Origin: Acinetobacter pseudolwoffii
Lineage (GTDB): Bacteria > Pseudomonadota > Gammaproteobacteria > Pseudomonadales > Moraxellaceae
Reading direction: 5' to 3'
DNA length: 64,000 nt
Assembly (NCBI RefSeq): GCF_002803605.1
Contig: NZ_PHRG01000006.1
Location: 1 to 64,000, forward strand
Of the stretch, positions 56,059 through 64,000 are shown in pieces. The position numbers and the translations under genes were made by a program. The notes beneath the pieces are model-generated. The model saw only the letters and a program-made list of their open reading frames with translations, was not told where the DNA came from and searched no databases. Positions within the stretch are counted from its first letter, which is position 1; the number at the start of each line of letters is the position of its first letter.

Positions 56059-57137
56059 TTTAACAACTTAACCCACAATTCACTAATTTTAGCCACTTCA
56101 TAATCTAATGCTACTATATTGCTATTTTTAGACAATGTATTTAACTTTTCTTCGGACAGATTTGCATAATCCAAAAGAGTTTGGCAAAATACTTTTTTAT
56201 CTCTATTTTTTACTATATAGCCATTATAAGAGTTTTTAACAATTTTATTAATACCATGTCCACATTCAAAAGTGATAATTGGAACACCAAAAGCCTGTGC
56301 TTCTAATAAAACCATCGGCAAACCCTCAGAATGAGATGTCATTAAATATACCGTAGCTTCCTGATAAAATCTACCAACATCTTTAGTAGAAGAAAAAAAT
56401 CTTAGATTTTTTTCTTCTAAATTATATTTTTTAGCTAGCGTAAAAAGTTTTTCCTCTTCCAAACCACCACCTATAATATTTAATACTGCATTATGATTAT
56501 ATTTTATAAAATCAGCCCAAATAGCTATTAAATCATCAAATCCCTTTTCAGGAGAAAGACGCCCAATGCTTAAAGCAATAATTTTTTTTTGATTAATTTT
56601 TTTTGACCTAACCTGAAATGCTATAGGATTAGGTATTACAGAAACTTTGTTTCTTGAATATTTGTATTTTTGCTCCCACTCTTTTTTATCCAAATCTGTT
56701 AATGTAACAATCCTATTAAAAAAAAGAGAAGATAAAAATCGACCTAAAGATCTAAAGATAGACTTATCTTTAAATTCTAGACTAAAGTGCTCCCAACAAA
56801 TAACTTTTAATTTTAAAAACCTAGTAGCAAAAAAAGAAAAACTTGCACATAAACTATCAACAACAATTAAATTATCTATTTTATTCATTAAAAGATAATG
56901 TCTTAGATTAGTGCAAATTTTTAAAAAATTTTCTTTTGAAGAATTTAATGGAAAACCTAAATTAGATACTAAAACATTTGAATCAACAGAATAAAAAAAG
57001 TCTTTTTCATCTTTAATAATACTAAGAATATGAACTTCAAAGCCTAGAGAGCTTAGTGAATTAGCAACCGTTGCTGTAACCCGCTCCGTTCCACCTGAAG
57101 AGTTGAAATTACTTATAAAAAAAACTATTTTTCTCAT
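56055..57137 (-). CDS. Family 4 glycosyltransferase
   Basis: A 360-residue GT-B enzyme. 'SNFNSSGGTERVTATVANSL' is the GT4 N-terminal glycine-rich loop, 'SIGRLSPEKGFDDLI' the donor domain start, and 'SHSEGLPMVLLEAQAFGVPII' the E-x7-E region. Probably adds a Gal, GalNAc or Glc residue; the donor is not determinable. Very AT-rich, as is usual for the variable centre of capsule loci. ATGA overlap with the next gene. Confidence 0.9.
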   Translation of the reverse strand: MRKIVFFISNFNSSGGTERVTATVANSLSSLGFEVHILSIIKDEKDFFYSVDSNVLVSNLGFPLNSSKENFLKICTNLRHYLLMNKIDNLIVVDSLCASFSFFATRFLKLKVICWEHFSLEFKDKSIFRSLGRFLSSLFFNRIVTLTDLDKKEWEQKYKYSRNKVSVIPNPIAFQVRSKKINQKKIIALSIGRLSPEKGFDDLIAIWADFIKYNHNAVLNIIGGGLEEEKLFTLAKKYNLEEKNLRFFSSTKDVGRFYQEATVYLMTSHSEGLPMVLLEAQAFGVPIITFECGHGINKIVKNSYNGYIVKNRDKKVFCQTLLDYANLSEEKLNTLSKNSNIVALDYEVAKISELWVKLLK

Positions 57138-57151
57138 AAACCCCTCATAAG

Positions 57152-58573
57152 CTAAAATCTACCATTTCTCTTAAAATAAACAACCATAAAGTATGTTATT
57201 ATAGTATAAAAAACTAGTGGAAATACAGTACTTAAACTAGCACGAGGAAGAAAAAGAACGTGAATTAATACCGATGCAGAAATCACCATTACTAATCTGT
57301 TTCGATATAAACTAAGTTGCAACCAGTTTAAAAAAATAGAGAATAAAATAATAAAAATACAATATAGGTAAACAATACCAAATGAATACCTATAAGCATC
57401 TGCAAAAAAAGCCCAACCTAAGCCAAAACCTTGTTCAAACAATTGAGGATTTAATTGTGAATTTAAATATGTAACGAAAGTCTTATTTTCTGGACGAATA
57501 TCACCACCTAAAAGACTTGCGACAAATGTTGAGCCTGGAAGAAAATTTTGAAAATACTGATGTATTGGATAATTATTCAAATATAAAGATTCATTAAAAA
57601 CAAATAAACTTACACCCTGATCATATAAAAACTGCAATATTTTTTGGTAAAAACTAATACCCTCATTAGCATCACCACTCATCTCCCTTAAAGTAAACAT
57701 ATAATAGACCGTATTCAAACTCAAAAAAATCAAGAAAAAATAAGCAAAAACTTTTAAGGAATTAACTCTCTTAACACCAAAGTCATTAAAATACCACATT
57801 AAAAAAAGCAAAAAGCAAACAAAACTCCCTCTTGACCCTGTAAAAATCACCCCCAAAAAGTATCCACCTAAAATAAATAAATATAATTTCCTTATATTTT
57901 TATTTGCCTGAATACAAACAATTCCAACTAAAGCATACATTAATGTTTGAATAGTACTAAAAAAGTCGTAATTATAATTAGAGTTTTGGCTATCAACAAA
58001 TAACCCTAAATACCCACCTCTCAGAACTGTACTAATATTTAAATAAGTAGTATAAACAACATAAAAAGCTACAATAATAATCATAAAAATTAATAATAAA
58101 CTTGCATTTATTTTTTCAACATAATTCTTTGATCCAACAGGTTTAAATAAAAACTTAGAGGAATAATAACCAACCTCCAAAGACAAAAGTCCTAAAAAAA
58201 GTAAAAACATCAATAAGCTTTTTTCTTGATCATTTAAAAGTCTATAAGTAAAAAAATCCAACTCGAAAAGTGGATTAGCATTATATCCTAATAATACTGA
58301 AAAGAACCTCCCCCCCATAAATATAAGAACCGTTATATAAAAAAGAGAATATATTTCAACCAAATTAACCTTATTTATATAACGAAATATATAAACAAAA
58401 ACAATATATCCAATAAAAATTAAAGACCAAGTAAAGTCACTAAACTTAAACTCAAAATCCAAAATATAGCAAATAGAAACAAAAACCAAAACAAACAAAA
58501 AACTAAACAAAGTTATTAAATAATTTGTTTTAACAATATGACTATTTTGATCAATGGATTTTAATAGCTTCAT
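57152..58573 (-). CDS. wzy: Wzy capsule repeat-unit polymerase
   Basis: A 473-residue protein with about 11-12 membrane helices, a large loop between the later helices and no soluble domain. Position beside wzx and glycosyltransferases, size and topology are those of an O-unit/K-unit polymerase, and the 'FTGSRGSFVCFLLFL' segment resembles the Wzy_C-like loop of O-antigen polymerases. Wzy families have almost no conserved sequence, so the call rests on topology and context. It joins undecaprenyl-linked repeats at the periplasmic face. Confidence 0.85.
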   Translation of the reverse strand: MKLLKSIDQNSHIVKTNYLITLFSFLFVLVFVSICYILDFEFKFSDFTWSLIFIGYIVFVYIFRYINKVNLVEIYSLFYITVLIFMGGRFFSVLLGYNANPLFELDFFTYRLLNDQEKSLLMFLLFLGLLSLEVGYYSSKFLFKPVGSKNYVEKINASLLLIFMIIIVAFYVVYTTYLNISTVLRGGYLGLFVDSQNSNYNYDFFSTIQTLMYALVGIVCIQANKNIRKLYLFILGGYFLGVIFTGSRGSFVCFLLFLMWYFNDFGVKRVNSLKVFAYFFLIFLSLNTVYYMFTLREMSGDANEGISFYQKILQFLYDQGVSLFVFNESLYLNNYPIHQYFQNFLPGSTFVASLLGGDIRPENKTFVTYLNSQLNPQLFEQGFGLGWAFFADAYRYSFGIVYLYCIFIILFSIFLNWLQLSLYRNRLVMVISASVLIHVLFLPRASLSTVFPLVFYTIITYFMVVYFKRNGRF

Positions 58574-58601
58574 AATGACCTACTAATAAAAGGTTGAATA
58601 A

Positions 58602-59564
58602 TTACCGATTTTTAAAATAATTAAATAATACCAATATTTTAAAAAAATAAACTCCAAGAAAATAAAATAGCTTGTTTCCTGTATTTTTCACATATTTTAC
58701 ATTAAATGAAGGATTTTTTTTAATTTTACACTTTAAAGCATCCCATCTTTTTTTAGAAACATAAAAACCCTCTGCTCTATAACTATCATTAATATAATGC
58801 TGTGATAATGAAACTATAGAAGTACTTATTAATGGTTCTTTAAACAAAAAATCAATCATAAGATCAATTGCAAAACCTAAGTCTTCTATATTTTTTTTAC
58901 TTTTTACTGCCGTAATACTATTAGAGTTTACTCTATAATTTATTAAAAATGACTCTAAAAAATATATATTTTTCACTTCATGAAAAATATAAGGTATAAC
59001 ACAAGCATCTTCATAGTTTCGACCTATTGGAAATCTTCTGTCTTTGAAAAATTTTGAATGATAAATCCTCATCCAAACAAACCATGCTGAATGATTATAA
59101 ACTTTCAATAAAATTGATTTATCCACTTCATAAAACCCTTTTAAATTCAAGTTTTTTAAGAAAGATGAATATATTTTTTTATCACTATCGAATCTTTTAG
59201 CGTTAAATTGAATAATTTCAACGTGATAATTATCAATTACAGGTATGATTTCATCAAAATATTTATTTGATAAAATATCATCCGAATCTAGAAAGGCTAT
59301 ATATTCTCCTTTCGAAACTGAAATTCCTGTATTCCTAGCTCCACTCAACCCTTGATTCTCTTGATCTATAAAAACAAACTGCTCTTTTAAATGATTATAT
59401 CGCTCAGATATATATTTACGTGCAATTAGCATAGAGCTATCCGGCGTACCGTCATTCACTAAAATAACTTCTACACCCGCAACAAGTTGACAACATACAC
59501 TCTCCAAACACTCCTCAATATATTTTTCAACATTATAAATTGGTATAATTAAACTTAAAAGCAT
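58602..59564 (-). CDS. Family 2 glycosyltransferase
   Basis: A 320-residue GT-A enzyme. 'SLIIPIYNVEKYIEECLES' and 'VILVNDGTPDSS' form the donor fold, and 'YIAFLDSDDIL' the DxD metal motif. The C-terminus ends in a hydrophobic and basic helix (about 300-320) that may hold it to the membrane. The acceptor and linkage are unknown. It lies 4 bp from wzx and 28 bp from wzy. Confidence 0.9.
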   Translation of the reverse strand: MLLSLIIPIYNVEKYIEECLESVCCQLVAGVEVILVNDGTPDSSMLIARKYISERYNHLKEQFVFIDQENQGLSGARNTGISVSKGEYIAFLDSDDILSNKYFDEIIPVIDNYHVEIIQFNAKRFDSDKKIYSSFLKNLNLKGFYEVDKSILLKVYNHSAWFVWMRIYHSKFFKDRRFPIGRNYEDACVIPYIFHEVKNIYFLESFLINYRVNSNSITAVKSKKNIEDLGFAIDLMIDFLFKEPLISTSIVSLSQHYINDSYRAEGFYVSKKRWDALKCKIKKNPSFNVKYVKNTGNKLFYFLGVYFFKILVLFNYFKNR

Positions 59565-59568
59565 ACTG

Positions 59569-60864
59569 CTACCGTTTCAAATAAGTAGATATTATGAACA
59601 TTCTTTTTTGAGTGTCCCAAATAAGTCCATCTCTAAAAAAATAATTAAATAAGGTTACAGATAAAATCTCTGTTATTAGAATAGCGTAAATACCACCGAA
59701 TAACCCATACAACTTGACCATTGAAAAAGTAAATATAATGTTAAAAAACACAAGTATAAATGTCTTCCTTTTCAAATATTCATATGCATTGAACTTAATC
59801 AAATACTTTTCTGCAATTGTAGACAGTCCTGAAAACAAGGTCACTAAACCTGCCAACCACAAAATCTCTGTAACCCGAATAAATTCAATACCATAGAGTA
59901 CACCTACCACCCAAGGTCCGAACAAATATAGCCCTAGTGTAACCAACAAAGAAATAACCACCACTGCCATATAAAGTTGCGCAACATTATTTTGATTTTT
60001 TTCTAAGCTATCCTCTTGATAGATTCCAGTAAAATAAGACGAAATAATTGCGAGAAGAACAAAGTAAAAACTGTTCCCTAATGTCATAGCTACAGTATAA
60101 ATACCCAGATCAAATTGTGACTCTAAACCTAGGAAGAGCTGTGCCGTTTTAGTAAAAATTGCAACCGAAAGTGAATACAATAAGAGCTTTTGACCGACCG
60201 CAAAAGTATACCGTCTATATCTTTTTATAGCATATGGCAGCATGATGCCAACAGACAGTTTTTTTTTCGTATAAAGATATTTTCTTAATAAAAATGGAAT
60301 AAGTGTGAGTAAAATGATAGGAATGCCAAGTGTTTCAATAGGAAGTTGAAACAAAGCAATCATATAGCGCGCGCCCAACGAAATGATTAGCGCTGTGATA
60401 TTACAATATGCATTTATCTTTGATTCTAATATTGCATTAAAATAAATACTATAAACATCATGTACAGCAAAATAAATCGCAATACAAGTTGCTAGACCAA
60501 AAATAAAAGTTAAACGATCTGTATAAAAGTAAAGTACAAATAAAATAATAATTGAAAGTGAGCTATAAATATAATCTCGCAGCATCTTGGAGGCAAAGAT
60601 CATTTTCTCGCCAAACTTTCGATTCTTTGCTGTCTTTTGAAAGATTACATTCTCTGTTCCCATCAAGGACAGCGTTTGTACAATTGCAAAAATCGAACCA
60701 ACAAAAGTTAATTTACCAAAGTTCTCAGGGCCGATATATTTGGCAACAAATGAAGTAACGAAGATTAAACCAAATATGGCAATGAGCTTTTCAGACATCA
60801 TCCATAAGGAGTTACTAAACATAGGATTTGAAAGTTTAGCGAAGATTTTTTTCGTCATATTCAT
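59569..60864 (-). CDS. wzx: Wzx repeat-unit flippase
   Basis: A 431-residue protein with 12 predicted membrane helices, of the polysaccharide transporter (MOP/MATE-like) superfamily. Conserved 'FVTSFVAKYIGPENFGKLTFVGSI' near the N-terminus (quoted here as YIGPENFGKLTF) is typical of Wzx. It flips the undecaprenyl-linked repeat unit to the periplasm. It is the first gene of the long minus-strand capsule operon, divergent from wza across a 234-bp spacer. Confidence 0.92.
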   Translation of the reverse strand: MNMTKKIFAKLSNPMFSNSLWMMSEKLIAIFGLIFVTSFVAKYIGPENFGKLTFVGSIFAIVQTLSLMGTENVIFQKTAKNRKFGEKMIFASKMLRDYIYSSLSIIILFVLYFYTDRLTFIFGLATCIAIYFAVHDVYSIYFNAILESKINAYCNITALIISLGARYMIALFQLPIETLGIPIILLTLIPFLLRKYLYTKKKLSVGIMLPYAIKRYRRYTFAVGQKLLLYSLSVAIFTKTAQLFLGLESQFDLGIYTVAMTLGNSFYFVLLAIISSYFTGIYQEDSLEKNQNNVAQLYMAVVVISLLVTLGLYLFGPWVVGVLYGIEFIRVTEILWLAGLVTLFSGLSTIAEKYLIKFNAYEYLKRKTFILVFFNIIFTFSMVKLYGLFGGIYAILITEILSVTLFNYFFRDGLIWDTQKRMFIISTYLKR

Positions 60865-61098
60865 ACAAAAATTTGATATTTTTACAATTTAAGGTTTAAT
60901 TTGTAAAGTAAAGAAATATAAGCTAATTCATTACTCAGATTCAGTGTAATTTTTTCAGGCGGCACTATATCATAAAACTAAATCTGTCGATGTAACTTAA
61001 TTACTTAAACAGTCAGTATGCGAACGTTGGTTTTTAGAATACAATTACGCTTCAAAAGATTTTTAAGCAACAACTTATTACAACTAAGGGTTTTGAAT
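60865..61098. other. Divergent promoter region between wzx and wza
   Basis: AT-rich spacer of about 230 bp that must hold the promoters of both halves of the capsule locus. I see no JUMPstart/ops element. An open frame runs through part of it into wza (from 61018), but the better wza start is GTG 61099. Confidence 0.6.
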
Positions 61099-62199
61099 GT
61101 GAAATACAAAAGTACATCACTTTTTTTAACAGTTTCTTTTTTATTTTCAGGGTGTGCAATCACCTCCGGTCTTCAAACTTATGATTTACCAGAGCAAGGC
61201 GACTACACTACTGAACAAGGCTCAAAGCTGTCAGTGGTTCAATTGAATCAACAAAATGTGAATGCTTCTGCTTTAAATCATGAACAAAAAACACATTCAT
61301 CTTCTATTACATATTTATTTAACAGCAATCAGCGAACTTACACTTTAAGCGCTGGCGATGTACTCTCAATTCAACTTTGGGCCTACCCAGAAATCACTCC
61401 CCCTATTCAGGATATTTCAAATGTAAAAGCTGCAGGTTACCCCATCGATTCTAGTGGCAATATACAATTACCTTTAGTGGGGCAGGTACGGGTAGCGGGG
61501 AAAACATTGGCTGAGACCAATCGTTTTTTACGCAGTCAATTTGCACGTTATTTGAAACATCCAGATGTCGTGGTTCGAGTGTTGTCTTATGAGGGCCGTC
61601 GTTATTTTGTCAATGGACAAGTCATGCGTAGTGGTCAATATACCCTTAATGATCAACCGATCAGTATATATACAGCTTTAGGTCAGGCAGGTGGTATTAA
61701 TACTGAAACAGGTGACAATACCAATATTCAATTGATCCGGGAAGGTCAAACTTTTGACCTCAATGTACTACAACTAGAAAAACAAGGCCTATCTTTACAT
61801 AATTTACTGATTCAGCCGAACGATACTATTTTTGTGAATACTAAACAGAATCAAAAGCTTTATGTTATGGGTGAGTCGAGTAAAAGCCAAGCACTGGCTT
61901 TACGTGATCAAGGTATGACCTTAAGTGATGTTTTAGGTGAAAGTGAGGGAATTAATCCTTACTCCGCAAGTGCGGCTAAAATCTATGTAATGCGCACCGA
62001 TTTAGCCACCAAGCAGTCCACTGTGTATCACTTGAATTTAAGCAGTTTTGGTAATTTGGGCTTAGCCAATCAATTCCAAATGAAAAAAAATGACATCGTT
62101 TATATTGATGCGACTGGATTAACGCGTTGGCAACGTATTGTAAACCAGATTATTCCGTTTTCTAGTGCACTCTATAGCTTTGACCAACTGGGTAAATAA
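61099..62199 (+). CDS. wza: Capsule outer-membrane export lipoprotein Wza
   Basis: A 366-residue outer-membrane polysaccharide exporter. I chose GTG 61099: it has a TAAGGG ribosome site 10 bp upstream, gives a signal peptide ending in lipobox LFSGC and yields the length usual for Acinetobacter Wza. The frame is open back to ATG 61018, but the extra 27 residues are basic and would precede the signal peptide. 'YTLSAGDVLSIQLWAYPEI' begins the poly_export domain, followed by SLBB-like repeats ('YEGRRYFVNGQVMRSGQY'). It forms the octameric export channel. Confidence 0.94.
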   Translation: MKYKSTSLFLTVSFLFSGCAITSGLQTYDLPEQGDYTTEQGSKLSVVQLNQQNVNASALNHEQKTHSSSITYLFNSNQRTYTLSAGDVLSIQLWAYPEITPPIQDISNVKAAGYPIDSSGNIQLPLVGQVRVAGKTLAETNRFLRSQFARYLKHPDVVVRVLSYEGRRYFVNGQVMRSGQYTLNDQPISIYTALGQAGGINTETGDNTNIQLIREGQTFDLNVLQLEKQGLSLHNLLIQPNDTIFVNTKQNQKLYVMGESSKSQALALRDQGMTLSDVLGESEGINPYSASAAKIYVMRTDLATKQSTVYHLNLSSFGNLGLANQFQMKKNDIVYIDATGLTRWQRIVNQIIPFSSALYSFDQLGK

Positions 62200-62202
62200 A
62201 AT

Positions 62203-62631
62203 ATGCAAATTCAGAATATTTTAGTCGTCTGTGTGGGGAATATTTGTCGTAGCCCAATGGGTGAGTTTTTTCTCAAGAAAAATCATCCTAACTTACATAT
62301 TGAATCTGCGGGTCTTTCTGCCATGGTAGGTCATACTGCTGACGATAAGGCTATTGCAAGTATGGCAAGAAAATCAATTGATATGAGATCACATGTCGCA
62401 AAACAAATTGATGCCAACTTAATCAAAACTGCAGATTTAATTTTAGTGATGAGTTCAAATCAACAAAAACATATAGAAAAGACTTGGCCATTTGCTAAAG
62501 GTAAAGTATTTCGTTTAGGACATTGGCAAGGTCACAATGTTCCAGATCCTTATAAGCTCGATCAAGCATTTTTTGAAGAAACATGTAATAACATCGAATC
62601 TTATGTTTCGGATTGGCAATCACATATTTAA
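62203..62631 (+). CDS. wzb: Low-molecular-weight protein tyrosine phosphatase Wzb
   Basis: A 142-residue LMW-PTP. The P-loop 'VCVGNICRSP' holds the catalytic Cys and Arg, and 'HWQGHNVPDPY' near the end gives the general-acid Asp. It dephosphorylates the Wzc tyrosine cluster and so controls capsule chain assembly. It lies 3 bp after wza and 21 bp before wzc. Confidence 0.97.
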   Translation: MQIQNILVVCVGNICRSPMGEFFLKKNHPNLHIESAGLSAMVGHTADDKAIASMARKSIDMRSHVAKQIDANLIKTADLILVMSSNQQKHIEKTWPFAKGKVFRLGHWQGHNVPDPYKLDQAFFEETCNNIESYVSDWQSHI

Positions 62632-62652
62632 TTTTTATCTAGTAGTTTATCC

Positions 62653-64000
62653 ATGAATCAAAATTCAAGTACTAATGACGATACCATTGACTTAAAAGAA
62701 TTATTTTTTTCGTTAATTGCACAATGGAAAGTGATCGCGCTTTGTATCATACTGAGCTTAACCTTCGCATTACTTTATTTACGTGTAACTCCCTCAATTT
62801 ATTCTGCTGATGCAATGGTTCTAGTAGAGGATAATAAAGGCGCTGGAGCTGCTGCCCTCTTGGGTGGGCTGAGTGATGCTATTCCAGGGGGAATGGGCGG
62901 AAAATCTCCCGCAGATGCTGAGATTGAAATCTTAAACTCACGCATGATTTTGGGACAAACCATTCAAAATTTACACCTTGATATCCAAATTAAAGATAAT
63001 AGTAATACTTTATTTAATCGTCTGATTGAAAATGACAAAGCTGAAGTTCTTTATAAAAAGGATATGGTGGTTTTCCAGAAGCAAAATCAAGCCTTTTTAA
63101 TCAAAGCATTAAAAATTCCAAATTACTATCTAGATAAAAAGTTAGAGTTAAAATTCACGGATAATAACCAGTTTACTTTCTCTTATAAAGATGAGGTGAT
63201 ATTTAAAGGTCAATTGAATTCCAGCAGTCAAACCATAGACTCTAAGGGGCTATGGGAAGTCGCTATATTTAGCAAATCTCCGTTTAAAGAAACATTTACT
63301 ATTACTAAACTTGCGCTACCTACAGCAATGCAGTTCTTAAAAAATGACTATAGTGTAGCAGAGAGAGGGAAAAACTCTGGTGTTATTGGTCTAAATTATA
63401 ATGGCAATGATAAGGAACATATTACTCAAGTTCTGAATAATATTTTATCTGTTTATCAAACACAAAATATTCAACGCAAGTCTTTAGAATCTAACCAAAC
63501 TTTAAGTTTTCTAGACAAACAGCTGCCAGAACTTAAACAGCAACTTGAGGAATCAGAGATCAAGTTCAACCGTTTCCGTGAGCAATACAATACTATTGAT
63601 GTAACTCAAGAAGCCGAGTTAATGTTAAAGCAAAATGTTGAACTTGCGAAAATGAAAATTGAATTACAACAGCAGCAAGCGGAACTTTCTTCAAAATATA
63701 CCCCTGATCACCCTCTTATGTCGGCGATCAATGCACAACTTTCTGAAATTAATCAAAAAACATCAGAAATGACACAATCTATTAAACGTTTACCAGAAAC
63801 ACAGCGATTATATTTACAACTATATCGAGATGTAAAAGTAAACACTGAACTTTATACCGCCTTACTCAATAGCTATCAGCAATTGAAGATTGCAGAGGCG
63901 GGTGAAATTGGTAATGTTAGAGTTATTGACCAAGCTATTGAACCTGTCAAGCCAATTAAACCTAAGTCATTAATTACCATAATTTTATCAATTTTTGTTG
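62653..64000 (+). CDS. wzc: Capsule tyrosine kinase / co-polymerase Wzc (5' part, cut by window end)
   Basis: 449 codons of an open frame reaching the window end. The first membrane helix ('VIALCIILSLTFALLYL', about 29-45) is followed by a Wzz-type periplasmic domain ('YSADAMVLVEDNKGAG', 'EIEILNSRMILGQTI'), a long coiled-coil region (about 280-390) and the beginning of the second helix ('SLITIILSIFV'). The P-loop kinase and tyrosine tail lie outside. It regulates polymer length together with Wza and Wzb. Confidence 0.95.
   Translation, partial: MNQNSSTNDDTIDLKELFFSLIAQWKVIALCIILSLTFALLYLRVTPSIYSADAMVLVEDNKGAGAAALLGGLSDAIPGGMGGKSPADAEIEILNSRMILGQTIQNLHLDIQIKDNSNTLFNRLIENDKAEVLYKKDMVVFQKQNQAFLIKALKIPNYYLDKKLELKFTDNNQFTFSYKDEVIFKGQLNSSSQTIDSKGLWEVAIFSKSPFKETFTITKLALPTAMQFLKNDYSVAERGKNSGVIGLNYNGNDKEHITQVLNNILSVYQTQNIQRKSLESNQTLSFLDKQLPELKQQLEESEIKFNRFREQYNTIDVTQEAELMLKQNVELAKMKIELQQQQAELSSKYTPDHPLMSAINAQLSEINQKTSEMTQSIKRLPETQRLYLQLYRDVKVNTELYTALLNSYQQLKIAEAGEIGNVRVIDQAIEPVKPIKPKSLITIILSIFV

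Noticed and set aside
60865..61098. JUMPstart/ops element before the capsule export genes
   Set aside because: A GGCGGCA stretch at about 60958 resembles the ops core, but the longer JUMPstart context is missing.
61018..61098. N-terminal extension of Wza from ATG 61018
   Set aside because: It would put 27 basic residues before a normal lipoprotein signal peptide; GTG 61099 has the better ribosome site and gives the usual length.

Overview
The window reads as an Acinetobacter chromosome. The evidence is the capsule (K) locus layout (wza-wzb-wzc divergent from wzx...itr-gdr-galU-ugd-pgi-galE, with pgm convergent), a WecA-like initiating transferase, typical Acinetobacter neighbourhoods (phoBR; glmU-glmS; ribBX-ribH-nusB-thiL-pgpA) and the moderate-to-low GC. 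The order is not that of A. baumannii, where lldP follows pgm. Here pgm is followed by glmS/glmU and a riboflavin/nusB cluster, so a non-baumannii species is more likely. A parS-type centromere at 14210-14225 suggests the segment lies in the origin-proximal part of the chromosome.

Region by region. (1) 1-5020: the end of an IS256-family element, then a minus-strand type VI secretion cluster: vgrG, a LysM/M15-peptidase protein (probable peptidoglycan-degrading effector) and a small lipoprotein (candidate immunity protein). (2) 5.2-22.2 kb: ordinary chromosome with a methionine-type aminotransferase, MATE pump, SDR/TetR divergent pair with a perfect 20-bp palindromic operator, phoBR, GST, pirin, a GGDEF protein, guaA, a YgiW-like OB protein, DedA, LysE, ParA, SirB-like and BolA genes. 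A duplicated hairpin element lies beside guaA. (3) 22.17-31.3 kb: two tandem tRNA-Gly(GCC) genes, the second carrying a decayed island. A 32-bp exact repeat of the tRNA 3' end recurs at 31258-31289. Inside are a tyrosine-recombinase relic, two or three broken toxin-antitoxin modules, an intact acnA, an ATPase gene broken by an exact 31-bp tandem duplication, a VF530-type gene and a complete IS982-family IS with an 8-bp target duplication. (4) 31.4-43.4 kb: core metabolism (malic enzyme, hydrolase, aldehyde dehydrogenase, riboflavin genes, nusB, thiL, pgpA, glmU, glmS). (5) 43.5-64 kb: the capsule locus. Housekeeping sugar-nucleotide genes lie at one side, an AT-rich variable centre (wzx, wzy, four glycosyltransferases) in the middle, and the export genes wza, wzb and wzc (cut by the window end) at the other.

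How the genes work together. GlmS and GlmU make UDP-GlcNAc. The Gdr (WbpM-type) dehydratase and the WbpV-type reductase should turn it into UDP-D-FucNAc or UDP-D-QuiNAc, which the WecA/WbpL-type ItrB loads on undecaprenyl phosphate. Pgm, Pgi, GalU, GalE and Ugd supply Glc, Gal and GlcA donors. The glycosyltransferases build the repeat unit, Wzx flips it, Wzy polymerises it, and Wza/Wzb/Wzc export it and control chain length. Two features of this locus do not fit the textbook: the Ugd has no cysteine at the usual catalytic position, and a truncated PglD-like acetyltransferase is present without an aminotransferase.
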